Assembly: GCF_963855985.1 (NCBI RefSeq)
Contig: NC_087096.1
Span: forward strand, 620,001 to 684,000
Direction: 5' to 3'
Source of the DNA: Ostrinia nubilalis
Lineage: Eukaryota; Arthropoda; Insecta; Lepidoptera; Crambidae
Length of the DNA: 64,000 nt
Each line of letters starts with the position of its first letter. The first letter of the stretch is position 1. Below the pieces are notes generated by a model that saw only the letters and a program-made list of their open reading frames with translations, had not been told where the DNA came from and made no database searches. Shown here piece after piece: positions 28,636 to 39,844 of this stretch. Position numbers and translations under genes: made by a program.

Positions 28636-30030
28636 ATGTTTAAACTACTAACGAGTACCGTCGGTGTGCTGCTAATGGTGACCCGACACGGCATCGCCAC
28701 AGCCGACCCAAGCTGGGAAGAATACATCACTAGGCAGAAGACTAAAGCAAACGACTATTTTGAAACCCAAATTAACTACATAAAGCAAATAATGGATTCC
28801 ACCTACAAGGAAATTAACGGCAATACCTGGATAAAGGCTGTAGAGGACTACATAGACAATTTTAAGGATAGAACTTCCTTCATGCATTCAGATGACCCAG
28901 GCGCAAGACTTAAAGACCCTGAACTAATTTTATCTGTACCAGCGATGGTGACCAGCAACGGGTACGACTGTGAAACGCATTCAGTGGTATCTGAAGGCTA
29001 CATTTTGACTGTGCACAGGATTCCGAGAGCTAAGGCAGGTGGGTCTACACCTAATAAGGCAGTCATCCTCCAACACGGGCTGTTCGACAGTTCCGCGAAC
29101 TTCATCGCCAGTGGACCAGAGAAATCCCTCGGGTACGTCTTGGCAGATGCCGGGTACGACGTGTGGATGGCCAACGTGAGAGGCAACAGGTACTGCCGGG
29201 AACACTCTCGGTACAAAACTAACACGAAAGAGTTCTGGAACTTTTCGTTCCACGAAATTGGACTTTACGATATGCCAGCTATAATTGATTACATACATAA
29301 AGTTAAGGGGGACGGCGCTAAGGTTGGGTACATAGGGCATTCTATGGGGACGACGATCATGTACACGATGTTGTCGCTTCGGCCGGAGTACAATGAGAAG
29401 TTGAGCGTGGGCGTGGCCTTGGCGCCGGCGGTGTTTATGGCGAACATGGAGTCTCCGGTGAGGGTGCTGCACGCGGGCGCGAGCCGGGCTGCGCACGCGG
29501 CGCTCTTGCTGCGCTCGTACGAAGTAGGACAAGCAGACTACTTGGATAGACTCGGCAAGATATGTCAAACGGAGTTGGCCAGCGACTACTGCAAGCGTTT
29601 AGCGTTTTATATCATCGGTAAGGACGAGGAACAGTGGAACAAGTTCCGCATGCTCCAATTCTTGGCGAACGGCGGCGGCGCTTCCTGGAAGTGTATACTG
29701 CATTACGCCCAAACGCATCTCTCTGGAAAATTCCAGCAGTTCGACTACGAATCCCCGGCACGAAACCGAGCCGTGTACAACTCTGATACACCGCCCGAGT
29801 ACGACTTAAAGAAAGTGACGTTAAACACGACTTTGTTTTGGGCTGAAAATGACTTGATGTGCAGTGAAAAAGATGTGCAAAAACTCCACGACACGCTTCC
29901 GGAGACCACCACGATGTACATGGTCCCTTTCTCGAAATTCAACCATGCAGATTACCTATGGGCAGTAGACGCGCCAAAATTAGTGAATGTAAAAATTTTA
30001 GAAGTATTAGAAGAAGGTATGAAAATGTAA
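28636..30030 (+). CDS. acid-lipase-family alpha/beta hydrolase (lipase 3-like), secreted, intronless
   Basis: Predicted to hydrolyse lipid esters outside the cell or in lysosome-like compartments; the substrate is not known. 464 aa. A signal peptide (MFKLLTSTVGVLLMV) precedes an N-terminal stretch of about 60 residues not typical of the family. The lipase-associated region starts near residue 93 (PELILSVPAMV). The oxyanion-hole motif is LQHGLFDSS (His147). The nucleophile elbow is GHSMG with Ser236; most family members have GHSQG. Asp406 in ENDLMCSEKDV and His437 in KFNHADYLWA complete the triad. Family members are about 400 aa. The frame is uninterrupted from ATG to TAA, whereas many insect homologues have introns. 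The start is supported by the signal peptide. The poly-A signal AATAAA overlaps the stop codon. Confidence 0.93.
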   Translation: MFKLLTSTVGVLLMVTRHGIATADPSWEEYITRQKTKANDYFETQINYIKQIMDSTYKEINGNTWIKAVEDYIDNFKDRTSFMHSDDPGARLKDPELILSVPAMVTSNGYDCETHSVVSEGYILTVHRIPRAKAGGSTPNKAVILQHGLFDSSANFIASGPEKSLGYVLADAGYDVWMANVRGNRYCREHSRYKTNTKEFWNFSFHEIGLYDMPAIIDYIHKVKGDGAKVGYIGHSMGTTIMYTMLSLRPEYNEKLSVGVALAPAVFMANMESPVRVLHAGASRAAHAALLLRSYEVGQADYLDRLGKICQTELASDYCKRLAFYIIGKDEEQWNKFRMLQFLANGGGASWKCILHYAQTHLSGKFQQFDYESPARNRAVYNSDTPPEYDLKKVTLNTTLFWAENDLMCSEKDVQKLHDTLPETTTMYMVPFSKFNHADYLWAVDAPKLVNVKILEVLEEGMKM

Positions 30031-30034
30031 TAAA
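30029..30034 (+). terminator. poly-A signal of the lipase gene
   Basis: AATAAA overlaps the TAA stop codon (30028-30030). If used, the 3' UTR would be only about 20-30 nt long. Confidence 0.5.
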
Positions 30035-30700
30035 TATAACTTTTTCCTTTATAGGTAGTATTTTAGATAAACAGCATTTTCGTTTGTATTATTTTGTTAC
30101 AATCATCTAGTGATTAAGCCCCCCTAATCCAAGAGGAGGAGGGTGGGTCCATATAAGTATGGGGCATTTTTGTCGATAAAATTGACATCACAACATCGAC
30201 AACCTTAAATTATCGCTAGCACTATCCCAAACACACTGTACATTTTCGAAGATCCCTATCATCTCCTTTCTTTCCCTCCAGCCTCTTCATTCTAACCGAA
30301 AGGGATCCAAAAGCGAATGGGATTGGATGGAAATAAATGGAAAAAAAAAGACCAGTATTAGATACTAGTACATGATTGTATGAGCTGGCCAAGTGAAGTA
30401 TCATTAGTGAAAGCCATTCAATTATATCAAGAGAGATATCTCTTCACTTTACGACGTCCTTTTTTATAACGCAAAGTTAGCAGCTACAAAAATGCCGTTC
30501 GATTGGTACTCTGGCCAGTCGTTTATTATTTTTGTAAATTCATAAACAACGGCAGTTATCTGCTGACAACTGTCCATTGGGAGCCAGTGTTCCGGAATGG
30601 TCGCGATTGCGGTTCATTCGTTAATGAACGCCAATGATATCAACGTCAGAGCCAGAGCGACGCCTCTTTACCTACGAGCAAAATATAATAAAGTTTTTGT
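30035..30700. other. no gene recognised
   Basis: Intergenic AT-rich DNA downstream of the lipase, with no clear repeat family and no coding signal. Confidence 0.4.
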
Positions 30701-30702
30701 TA

Positions 30703-30840
30703 GAGCATTTTCACATTTAGGCGACTTTAGCAACGCGACTGTCGCGCGACAAACGCGCGACGATCGGGCATTTTAATTTTATACAATGTACGACAGCCGG
30801 CGTTTTCATTCACATTATGTCCCCTAATGTGAAAGTGGTC
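30703..30840. repeat. inverted-repeat MITE
   Basis: Ends AGCATTTTCACATTTAGGCGAC-like at the left and an imperfect complement (CCCCTAATGTGAAAGTGGTC) at the right. The centre is rich in CGCG words (TCGCGCGACAAACGCGCGAC). Confidence 0.6.
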
Positions 30841-32860
30841 TTATTTTAACGACTACTGGTATACTCGTATAATTATGGTACCTGTAGTCCACCCGTTGCA
30901 GGGTTCGTATGTCTTTGATGTTAAATAAATGCTGAAGTTATTTTTACAATGAAAAAATCACAATGAATTAATAATGAATGACCTTATTCATCATCACTAT
31001 CTGTATTCTTGTTAGGTTCACTACAATAGTCCAGCGGTGACGTTAATGCGTACTATTAGATAGTTTTCAATCACCAAAAGAACAAATCGCTAGACCTGGC
31101 ACGCGGATGCGCAAGCGCATCATTCCGCGCCTTTTGAAGTGATTGAGGACAACATGCCTGTTCATCGGCGCTTTTTGAAGTGCTCGTGAACAAGATGCCT
31201 GTTCATTGTGGTGTGCAAATTGGTCTAGTCTAGCACTAAAATAAGACTCATCGTACAACACTACAAGGAAGCTAGATCTTTCTTTTTGTTCGGCTTCTGC
31301 CTATTTCCATATTAACTAATTTTGTGATTATTAGTAAGTATTCAGTTAAACTAGCGTTTGCTGCGGCTTCCCCGCGTGAAATTTTGTCTGTCGCAGAAAA
31401 ACTGTATCGCGCGCGTTCCTGTTTAAAAAACCGAGAAGAAAACTCTAGGAACTAGTAGAAGTGTAGAGTGCTGATGGAATTAAGATTTAAAGAAAAAGAA
31501 GAGAGTGATGAGAGATAGACCGTGTATTTTCAGAGAGAGAAGTGAAGTGACAGATATATAAACAAACAGTATAAAAGTCACATTCAAATATAGCTATTAA
31601 AACATAGAATGTATGTACAGCCAAAACTGGCTGTCCTATTGTCCTTTCCGCAGACTCAAGCTATCTCTACTATACCAAATTTCATCAAAATCGTCGATCG
31701 AACAGTTTCTTTGTGGGTCTCACCTCAAGTGAGAGGCTACTTCTTCTACATAATATTATGTTAATTGATATATTATATTATCTATACATAATTATATTGG
31801 TTTTAACCAATAGAGTCAGACTTTATTAACCGTTAAGGCGTCTGACATCGCTTCGATAGTAAGTTTAACGTGTCGCGACGAACTTACTACAATCATCTGC
31901 ACTGTGAACCGTGTGATAGAAAACGTCGGGTTTAATTGGAATACAGATTAAAGGATTCCCACCGACCCTGTTTTAAGTAGAGTTGTTAAGGATATGAGAC
32001 TTTATATGGATAGGGATGGGGTTCAAATTTATTTACGGATATTTTTTCGGATATAATGAGTAATTATAGTACAGAATGGTATAGTGAATAAGTAATAATG
32101 TTTTCCTAAGAATGACGCAGTAGTTCAGATTATGAAAACTAACTATCAGTACTTAAACCATTCCGCAACTAATCAAATTGTAATTATAACTTATTTTCCT
32201 TATTTACGAGTACATATTATATCTACAATAATTTACGTTAAAAAACCTTCATTTAAACACGTCCCAAATATGCTTCAGATAAACGAATATTCTTTAATAC
32301 CTGGTATTACATAAAAATTAAAATAACAGATTTTCCAAAAAGTACTTATTGATGTTAGTTTACCTATGAAAAAAAAAACAATTCGGATGAATGTTGAGTA
32401 ACCGAATTTGGCGTAAGCTAAAATTTCTTTAAGTACCTATACCTACCAACTTCTGGGACTGTTTTATTTTTAATACCTTGTTTGTACCACATGAAGCAAT
32501 AAGGTTTATGTTTATGATTATTTACGCACATCTTAAGTTCGGATAACTAATCTGTATATTCGATGCTTTACAACACTAAGTACCTAGCTGTTAACTAAGA
32601 TCTTAAGGGGAATAGCTGTGAACTCGCCCCAAGTCTTGATCGGGTCATTTTATGTCATTCTAGAAGCACCCACGCCTTTTCACTCTCCCATACAAAGTTA
32701 CACCAGCTTAACTTTAAAGGGTTTCATGATAATGGTAAGTGTGAGCTGATAGTTAATATAGATGAGAAGATAAAGTGTTCTTTTAAATAGTAACGAAAGT
32801 ATAAACAGTGAATTTTCTTTTTGACAGTTGAAGCTTTAACTTTTTTGTTATCAGTTTGCC
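30841..32860. other. no gene; contains a CGCGACTTCG-type repeat
   Basis: A plus-strand copy of the dispersed repeat lies at about 31345-31720 (CCCCGCGTGAAATTTTGTC early, CCAAATTTCATCAAAATCG late), split by roughly 170 bp of unrelated DNA at about 31455-31625. The remainder is AT-rich and shows no coding signal. Confidence 0.45.
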
Positions 32861-33024
32861 TACCATGAGTTTACGTTAGGTGTGCTCGCTAGAGAGTGCG
32901 TCAAAAAATGTATGAATATTTAAGTTCTAGAAAGTAGTCACTAGGGGCGCTGTACAATCTTTCATACAATTAATGTAATTTTTACGCTGTCGCTAACGAG
33001 CACACTTAACGTAAACTCATGGTA
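32861..33024. repeat. inverted-repeat MITE, GAGTTTACGTTA type
   Basis: TACCATGAGTTTACGTTA faces TAACGTAAACTCATGGTA across a 164-bp element. The inner part has GTGTGCTCGCTAG facing GCTAACGAGCACAC. A relative lies at 33781-33951. Confidence 0.8.
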
Positions 33025-33344
33025 AGCACACAGAATGTCTATTGTCCATAATTTATTTAAATCGTTCGTAGTAGCCAAATGTCATATAATGCTGGACAAA
33101 GGCCTTCCCCTTTATCTAACTGTGTATATTTTGTCACAAAATCAAATGAATAACATATCTAACAATAGTCAATCAATTCAATTTGTTCATTCATGAATAA
33201 TTTGGCGCAATACATAAAAATACGTCTCGGTAACGCCCCCAAGTGTTAGCAACAAATCAAGTCCCACATGAATCGAATAAACACTTTGAAATGTATGATC
33301 AAGATAAAAAGCTATCTATGAAAATAAATCCAAAATGAAATAGA

Positions 33345-33475
33345 GGTTCGTTGGTTAGTTTCAGCCAAATGACGTCCACTGCTGGACTAAGGCCTTCCCA
33401 AGGATTTCCATAACGAACGAACACATCCAGGTACTTCCCGAGACTTTCACCAGATCGTCGGTTCATCTAGTAATA
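33345..33475 (-). mobile_element. RTE-type LINE 3' fragment
   Basis: TTTCAGCCAAATGACGTCCA at the 3' end, then CCAGGTACTTCCCG and ACCAGATCGTCGG. A scrap of the same sequence occurs at about 33070-33110. Confidence 0.75.
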
Positions 33476-33780
33476 GAAGTGTGTCACTGATAATCTCCAT
33501 TCAGACCAATGAGGCAACGACACCAGGAGAAATAAAAATAAACTTCAAATCGTCTTGTTTTAAAAAAGTTTTTTGTCATTGACGAAAAAAATATCAAGGT
33601 GACAATATTGTACTTCCCTATAACGATAGTGTGTTGTACTGTACTAATCTATGAAAGGAAATGCTCAAAATACCTTTACCAATTAGCATGTGATTATTAT
33701 TCATTCGTAAAAGTAGACATCAGTGGGTGTAGGGCATACTTCAGGAGGTGGTGAGTAGACTTGCAATGCACTGAGGGCCT

Positions 33781-33951
33781 AGTGTGAGTTTACATCAAAC
33801 GCGCTCACTGGTGAGCGCGTCAAAAAATGACATTAAATGTATAACGGAATGTACAGCGCTCCTAGCGGGAAACGTTCAAAAACTAAAATTTTCATACATT
33901 TTTCAAACGCGCTCACTATATGTAGTAAGCTCATTGATGTAAACTCACACT
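33781..33951. repeat. inverted-repeat MITE, second copy of the GAGTTTAC type
   Basis: AGTGTGAGTTTACATCAA faces TTGATGTAAACTCACACT. Internal GCGCTCACTGGTGAGCGC is itself a short palindrome. Interior wording (GCGTCAAAAAATG) matches the copy at 32861. Confidence 0.8.
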
Positions 33952-33985
33952 CAGCCCACTGATTCTTTTTATTCATAAAAAAGTT

Positions 33986-34274
33986 TTAAGCTGAGTTGCA
34001 CCGCCTAACTTTAATCGTTACTATAACGATAACCAAAACGGGACTATTCCCACCTCTCGTTCCCACAGCTGCAACTCCTGTGTAGACAGGATCTACAGCT
34101 TGACCGCCATAAAAAAAAACCCAACCAATGAAGGTCAAGTTTGTCGCGGAGGAAAGTTAAACTATCATTAGACTCGCAACGAAATTAATAGAACATAGGA
34201 GGAGTTCGAAGTTAAGGTTTAACGAGAACCAGTGTTTTTTGTATGGAGTTTGACAGCCTTTGTTACCCAGCCTT
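33986..34274. repeat. TTGCACC-type MITE interrupted by another repeat
   Basis: The outer element runs from AAGCTGAGTTGCACC to TTACCCAGCCTTAG, matching copies at 39484 and 39661. Between GATAACC and AGTGTTTTTTG it is broken by a minus-strand copy of the GGGTTTTTATTGGC family (34034-34224). The uninterrupted copy at 39661 reads straight through this point (GATAACCGGTGTTTTTTG). Confidence 0.75.
34034..34224 (-). repeat. dispersed GGGTTTTTATTGGC family, copy 3 (nested)
   Basis: Starts ACGGGACTATTCCCACC and ends near TTCGAAGTTAAGG. Its arrival inside the TTGCACC-type MITE shows that it moved after that element. Confidence 0.7.
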
Positions 34275-35595
34275 AGAATGCAGGGTCCAGTTTAAACCGC
34301 TCTAGTTTATAAATATGCAGTGTATTTTGGAAAGAGAGAGAGAATGACATTTCCATACTTAATGACAATTTAAACAAGTATTCAACGTGCGTTTAACTTT
34401 TTGTTATAAGGCCTTGTAAATGATATTAAATGATTTGGATTATTATGTACAAGTTTCGACTCTCTGTTTTGACTTCACTCAATGTCACGTCACGGCATAT
34501 AGCGTAAATACACTCTGCTTGAGAGTATCCTATAACGTCGTAGCATGGTTAGAACTTAGAACAACTTGTACTTAGTAACTTGGATAATGAAAGGTCATGA
34601 CCATTTGACTTCCTTCATCATCATGACGTGTGTGTATCGAATTAGAACATATCGTATTATTTGAAAAATCTACTATTATGCTTAATTGCTTACCCTTCTT
34701 AAAACCTACTGTATTCACTTCAACTATGGCATTGGCTCAGGCGCTCATCAGTTTGCGACATCGAATGCCTTGTTTGTTATCCAATGACTCACAATCTATA
34801 ATTTGATTAAGTGATTTTCGATCATACATTGCTGCGTTACATCTAGGTCTTTATCAATCGTCTTATAGTGGCCCAGCGATGTGCACGGAAGTTCGGGGAC
34901 GGTCGAGCGAAATGTCTATTTTTTCCGTTACGCATCCGAGTATTTAGTTCAATGGTTAGGCTGCAAATAGACCGCATGACTAACGATTGCAATAAATCTT
35001 TCAATATAGACAGGTATTTTGAGATACCGTGGAGCTCTATTTAGGAAATGCATATTTGATTGGATGGATTTATTAATCAAAATTGGCAATTAGGTCTAAT
35101 AAATTACAATGTTGTGTTCCATCACGAGGGCTGTCATTCAAACGTGTGACGTTTACCCTAAAGTATGACGTAATACGGCACTTGTGCATCTTTGGAATTT
35201 CGTTTATGAGAAAAGTTTGCTAAAATTATTCCAAAACTTTCTTCCATATTCATATTTAAACAAAGTTATAGCGCCATTTTCACGCTGTTTATTTTGCGCG
35301 TTTTTTATAGCACTCTGGTGAAAACAACGACGTTCTTATTTAGGTTAATTTTTAATACTTTTTGTTGTACATCTCCACGCAAAGTAAAAGTACGTAGGTA
35401 CTACTTATGTTTAAAAAATTTCAAAACCGATTCCAATGATTTGTATAATATTTTTAATTCCTTGCTTTAATTCTTTTATACGCGTTTTAACAGATTTCTA
35501 AATAGTAATGGTGCCGTTCTGCGAATCAGCGTGGAAAGAACTAAGTACCATGACATTAACGTAGCATTATCAAATTATTAATCTAGCATAGATTT
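34275..35595. other. no gene recognised
   Basis: AT-rich intergenic DNA with no recognised coding or repeat content. Confidence 0.4.
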
Positions 35596-35760
35596 GGTGC
35601 GTTTGGCGGAAAATAGAAATTGTAAACGCTTATAAGCAAAATAGCGATTGATACGTCATTTTTAACTAACTTCAACTTTTTTTTAAGTGACAGCGCTTAC
35701 CGCTTAACGATCGCCATTTTGCTTAAGCGCTTATAATTTTTATTTTTCGCCAAATGCACC
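35596..35760. repeat. inverted-repeat MITE, GGTGCATTTGGCG type
   Basis: GGTGCGTTTGGCGGAAAATA at the left faces TATTTTTCGCCAAATGCACC at the right, with GCGCTTA and AGCAAAAT words mirrored further in. Confidence 0.75.
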
Positions 35761-36055
35761 CATTGTCTTAACAAATACTTAAGTGAGGAGCGTGTAAAGA
35801 CAGCCTAATGTATGTCAAGCGAATAATTGCGCCATCTGTCGCCGCCTCCATTCATGTGGGCTCTTGGCGCGGGCTCGCGATCCGATGGTTGTCATTTCTT
35901 TGTCATGTATTACAACAGCACCGCGTAACTTGCAGATCTGAGACCGCCCATGTTCAATACGCAATTAATAAGATTTTGGCCATGTAATTATTACACTTCA
36001 CTTGCCTTTTTTTGTCCACAAGAAGAACAGACGACCTCGAAAGGCAAGTCATCAT

Positions 36056-36340
36056 CTGCATCATCATTATTTCAGCTACAGGACGTCCACTGCTGAATGT
36101 AGGCATCCCTCAATGATTTCCACATCGCACGGTTGGAAGTGGCCTGCATCCAGCGCTTTCCCGCTACCTTTATGAGGTCTTCAGCGTAGGCCCAAATTGT
36201 GAGTGGACGTCCCAAAAGAAAAAAAGTTACTGACATAGCTCGACGGATTAGCAAGCTGAAGTGGCAATGGGCAGGGCACATAGTACGCAGAACTGACGGC
36301 CGATGGGGCAGCAAGGTTCTGGAGTGAATACTACGTACCG
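36056..36340 (-). mobile_element. RTE-type LINE 3' fragment, ATG-tailed
   Basis: CATCATCATTATTTCAGC tail, then GACGTCCACTGCTGAATG. An internal deletion joins the 3' end to a short stretch of the upstream coding region, which at 36229-36330 reads in the opposite sense (ACATAGCTCGACGGATTAGC), so the fragment is rearranged. Confidence 0.65.
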
Positions 36341-36691
36341 GAAAACACAGCTTGGGACAAGTATGATTTTTCGATTAAGATGCGCGCGCATGAAGTCTAG
36401 TCACAGAGAGGTTATTTCCTAAACGAGTACAACCAGTTATATTATTTCATTATAATACTTATTTCTATTCAGTGACAAAACTCCGTATCCTAAATTATGA
36501 GAAAAAATAACGTACTTATGAGTAAGCACGTGTATTCATTACAATTTCAAATGATCTCGTATACGACTTTACAAGACAGTCGAAGATTCCCATAAGAAAG
36601 AAGATAGGTAAATTATATTTTTAAAAGCATCGCGAAACAACAAACGGAAAAAGCACAAATAACATAGGTAAGATAAATAAAATCTTAGGCT

Positions 36692-37018
36692 GGGTTGCAC
36701 GGGTTGCACCATCTTACTTTGACTTTAACAAACGTCAAAAATCTGTTAAACTCCATACAAAAAACACCGTTTACCGTAACGGTCAAAGTTAGGGGATCTC
36801 GTACCAGCATTAGGCTGCGTTTCTACCATAGATGTGCGAGGATGCGTGTGAGGGGTGTGTTTTTGAGGAATCAATAGAATTGTTTCATTTACTGAGGCGA
36901 GGTAAATGAAGCGATTCTATTGGATTCCACCAGAGCTATGCGAGGATGCGTAGCGAGGGATGTGTTTGTAAAGAACCACATCCTTACACACACATATCTG
37001 GTGGAAACGCAGCATTAA
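36692..37018. repeat. two adjacent MITE pieces
   Basis: 36692-36796 is a TTGCACC-type piece (GGTTGCACCATCTTACTTTG, then AACGGTCAAAGTTAGGG). 36810-37018 is another element with ends TTAGGCTGCGTTTCTACCA and TGGTGGAAACGCAGCATTAA, which suggests a TTAA-type target. Interior words (GCGAGGATGCGT) repeat on both halves. Confidence 0.7.
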
Positions 37019-39120
37019 AAGTAAAGGAGAGACCCAAAAATAAGGATTAGTAGTAAAGAGCATAGGACTATCGTATTTTCTAGTTCCTAAAAATGCAAAC
37101 TAAAATCATTATAATATTTTACTCGTGTGTCACAATTAATAGGACGTAGTATTTTTCTCGTGTGTATCCCAGAACTTTCAATGAGCAGTACCTTAGTTAT
37201 ATCAATCTTCTATACTTTTTGCGTCCTCAAGATGGAGTCAATAAAACGTAATGGAAGATCCGATATAACATTGATTGACATCTACCCGGACTGACATGCA
37301 AAGCCACGAAACGAATAATTTAATACGAAAAACATTGTATTTGTTCTTTGCAGGTTCTTCAATAAGACCGATATTTTGGCGATTCCACAATTTTGATACT
37401 TTTGATATTTTTGTAGCTGAAATATTGTTATTGTTAAGTTCGATAACAAAAGCGCTACGTAGAATTTTAATTAAAAAGAGGTATCGTCTTTCACGTGTCA
37501 GTCTATTGAGGGAACATAACTTTATTTTTAGAACCTACTTAATTCAAAATCTGAAATTCGAATTTGGAACAATCTATCGCAAATTTCGGTTGGAATACTT
37601 AATTTTGAAGGTGTAGCAGGGACTCGTTTTCAGCAAAAATATGAAATTCATGAAAAAATGTTATATTTCAGACTTCACACATTTTTTACATGAGAAATAG
37701 CGTGTGTATAAAAGTAGGAGTTACCCATTTGCGCGAATAATGATTAAGCTCTTGTTGTTCTTAGTAGGGTGATGCATTTGTAGCAATAAAATTGTTTAAA
37801 CATAATAAGTAACTTAACGTTGTTTTGAGTAAGTTTAAGTACCAATTACGTAAAGTATGAATTCGTTTGTCAATATTCGTTGATCAAAAATAATGAGTCT
37901 CGTTAAGAAAAAAAAAAGCCTGGTAAGCTAAATAAATTCTTGTGTTAGGAGTGGTTTACATTTCGGCCAGCTCGAAACCGACACTATTAGGCTATTGTCG
38001 CCTAATTCAATTCATTTTAGAAGCGATTGCTTTTAAAATTATTGTTTCCAAAGATTTTGACACACGTCAAAAGAAGTAGAGTCTGTCAATGTTAGGCCCA
38101 TGCGAAATTCCAAAGCAATTCACCATTTTCTAGAAGCATCCCCGAATTCACCACAAATATTGGCAGCCTTCTTTTGTCTTTTAAGTTGCGCACACCCACT
38201 TTGGCAGTAATTTCGAATTTCGAAGTTGTGCTCTTGGCGTGCCAGCCAGCCGCCTACGTCCGATATAGACTGCCACGATCAGTTCGACGAACACTTCAAC
38301 TGAAGTAACATACGAGGGGTGAGGGTCGCGACATTCGAAGGTTAGTGGGTCTGAAGGTTGAGAAAGTAGGCCGTATGGGTGAAGTGAGCTTGTGTGGGTG
38401 GCTGACTTTATTTTTAATTTTGGTGTCTTGTGCTTTTTTTTTCGTGCTTTCTATGCGGTGAAATGTAAGTAGCTTAACTGTGAAAGGTTCAATTAAGTGG
38501 CAGGCTCAGAGCTGAAGTGGGGCATTTTAATAATTAGAATTTTAATTTTCAAGAATAAATAATGAGCGAACTATCTTAATAATTTCATTAATTAATTTTT
38601 ATCTTTCTTTACATCCGTAATTAATCTTTAAGTTCCAATTTCTGAATTTTTGATTATTTTTTCAAGCAAATACTGTTACTACAAGGACTTACCTACTGCT
38701 TTTCCACTGTCCCTGCGACTATCAAACTCCGCTAACTTGGGAACACGTCCCGATAGTGCCCATGATTTGCCTCATTACGCTACAACCACGAAACAACCTC
38801 CCATAATAATTTAAACTCATACAATCTAATCTAATTGAAATCACTAAGAAAGAAGAGTCGGCTTTAAACATTTTGTAACCCACATCGTCAAAAATTTAAA
38901 AGACTTCAACAAATAGAGAAACTATAACAAAAAGAATGACAATTACAAAATAATAAATTAAATAACTGCCTTGAAATTGGAGTAATAAGTGCATACTGCA
39001 TACTTATAGAACAACTAAAACTGTGTTTTTAACACAGTCCTAACAAAGACAAATACCCAAAATCCAAATTAATCGACTTTTCTCAAAGTAATAGATATAA
39101 AATAGGTGATAGTTAGTATG
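37019..39120. other. no gene; possible promoter near 38279
   Basis: No convincing coding exon. The short frame at 37275-37616 has no domain. TCAGTTCGACG at 38279-38289, in a locally more GC-rich stretch, resembles an arthropod initiator and could start a non-coding first exon for the PDZ gene 9 kb downstream; this is a guess. Confidence 0.3.
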
Positions 39121-39122
39121 TT

Positions 39123-39200
39123 TGTCTCATTTCGTTCGTTTCCTCCGAATGACGTTTACTGCTGGACAAAGGCCTCCCTCAAGGATTTCCACATCTTTTC
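39123..39200 (-). mobile_element. RTE-type LINE 3' end, short
   Basis: CGTTCGTTTCCTCCGAATGA followed by CTGCTGGACAAAGGCCTCC, the 3' end of the CGTTCGTT-tailed RTE subfamily, cut after about 75 bp. Confidence 0.7.
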
Positions 39201-39483
39201 TCTCATCTTATCAAATGTATTTATTTTAAAGTTAAATATTACACAGTGAAAAAAATTACGCAAGAAAGATGAAAGTTATTCGTGTCTCCGCTTGTTAAGT
39301 GAAAATGAAAACTAAGTGAAAGAAGGAAGCTCCTGCTTAAAAGCTTTTCGAAGTTGATAATTATAAACTTTTCACATCATGAACTAACTCAAAACAGTAA
39401 TAAAAAATAAGATGATGAATATAAAAGAACTTCACTTGTAAACGTAGCAAAACAAAGTAAGATAGAAAAAAATTACGAATTTT

Positions 39484-39844
39484 AGACTGAGTTGCACCAC
39501 CTTATTATAACCGTAACAATAACAATAACCGGTGCTTTTTGTATCGAGTTTGACAATTTTTGACGTTTGTCAAAGTTAAAGTAAGATGGTGCATCTCAGC
39601 CACGACTCAGCCTTAGTTATTTTTAAAAAAAATCTTTAACTAAATCTTTAAATAATAAACTTAGGCTGAGTTGCACTACCTAACTTTGACCGTAACTATG
39701 ACGATAACCGGTGTTTTTTGTATGTTATTATTATTCTGTCTCACGGTTTCAATAGTGCGAATTTGAAGCACATTTTTTGTGTGGAGTTTGACAGGTTTTT
39801 GACGTTTGTCAAACTTAAAGTAAGATGGTGCAACCCAGCCTTAA
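39484..39844. repeat. two TTGCACC-type MITEs
   Basis: Copy 39484-39612: GACTGAGTTGCACCACC to GTAAGATGGTGCATCTCAGC. Copy 39661-39844: TTAGGCTGAGTTGCACTACC to GATGGTGCAACCCAGCCTTAA. The second carries a short insertion of about 55 bp between TTTTTTGTATG and TGGAGTTTGAC. Confidence 0.75.

Noticed and set aside
28981..29568. 195-codon minus-strand frame
   Set aside because: Antisense to the lipase catalytic region; the Arg/His-rich product is a shadow of a GC-rich coding stretch.
37275..37616. 113-codon plus-strand frame
   Set aside because: No recognisable domain, signal peptide or splice partner.
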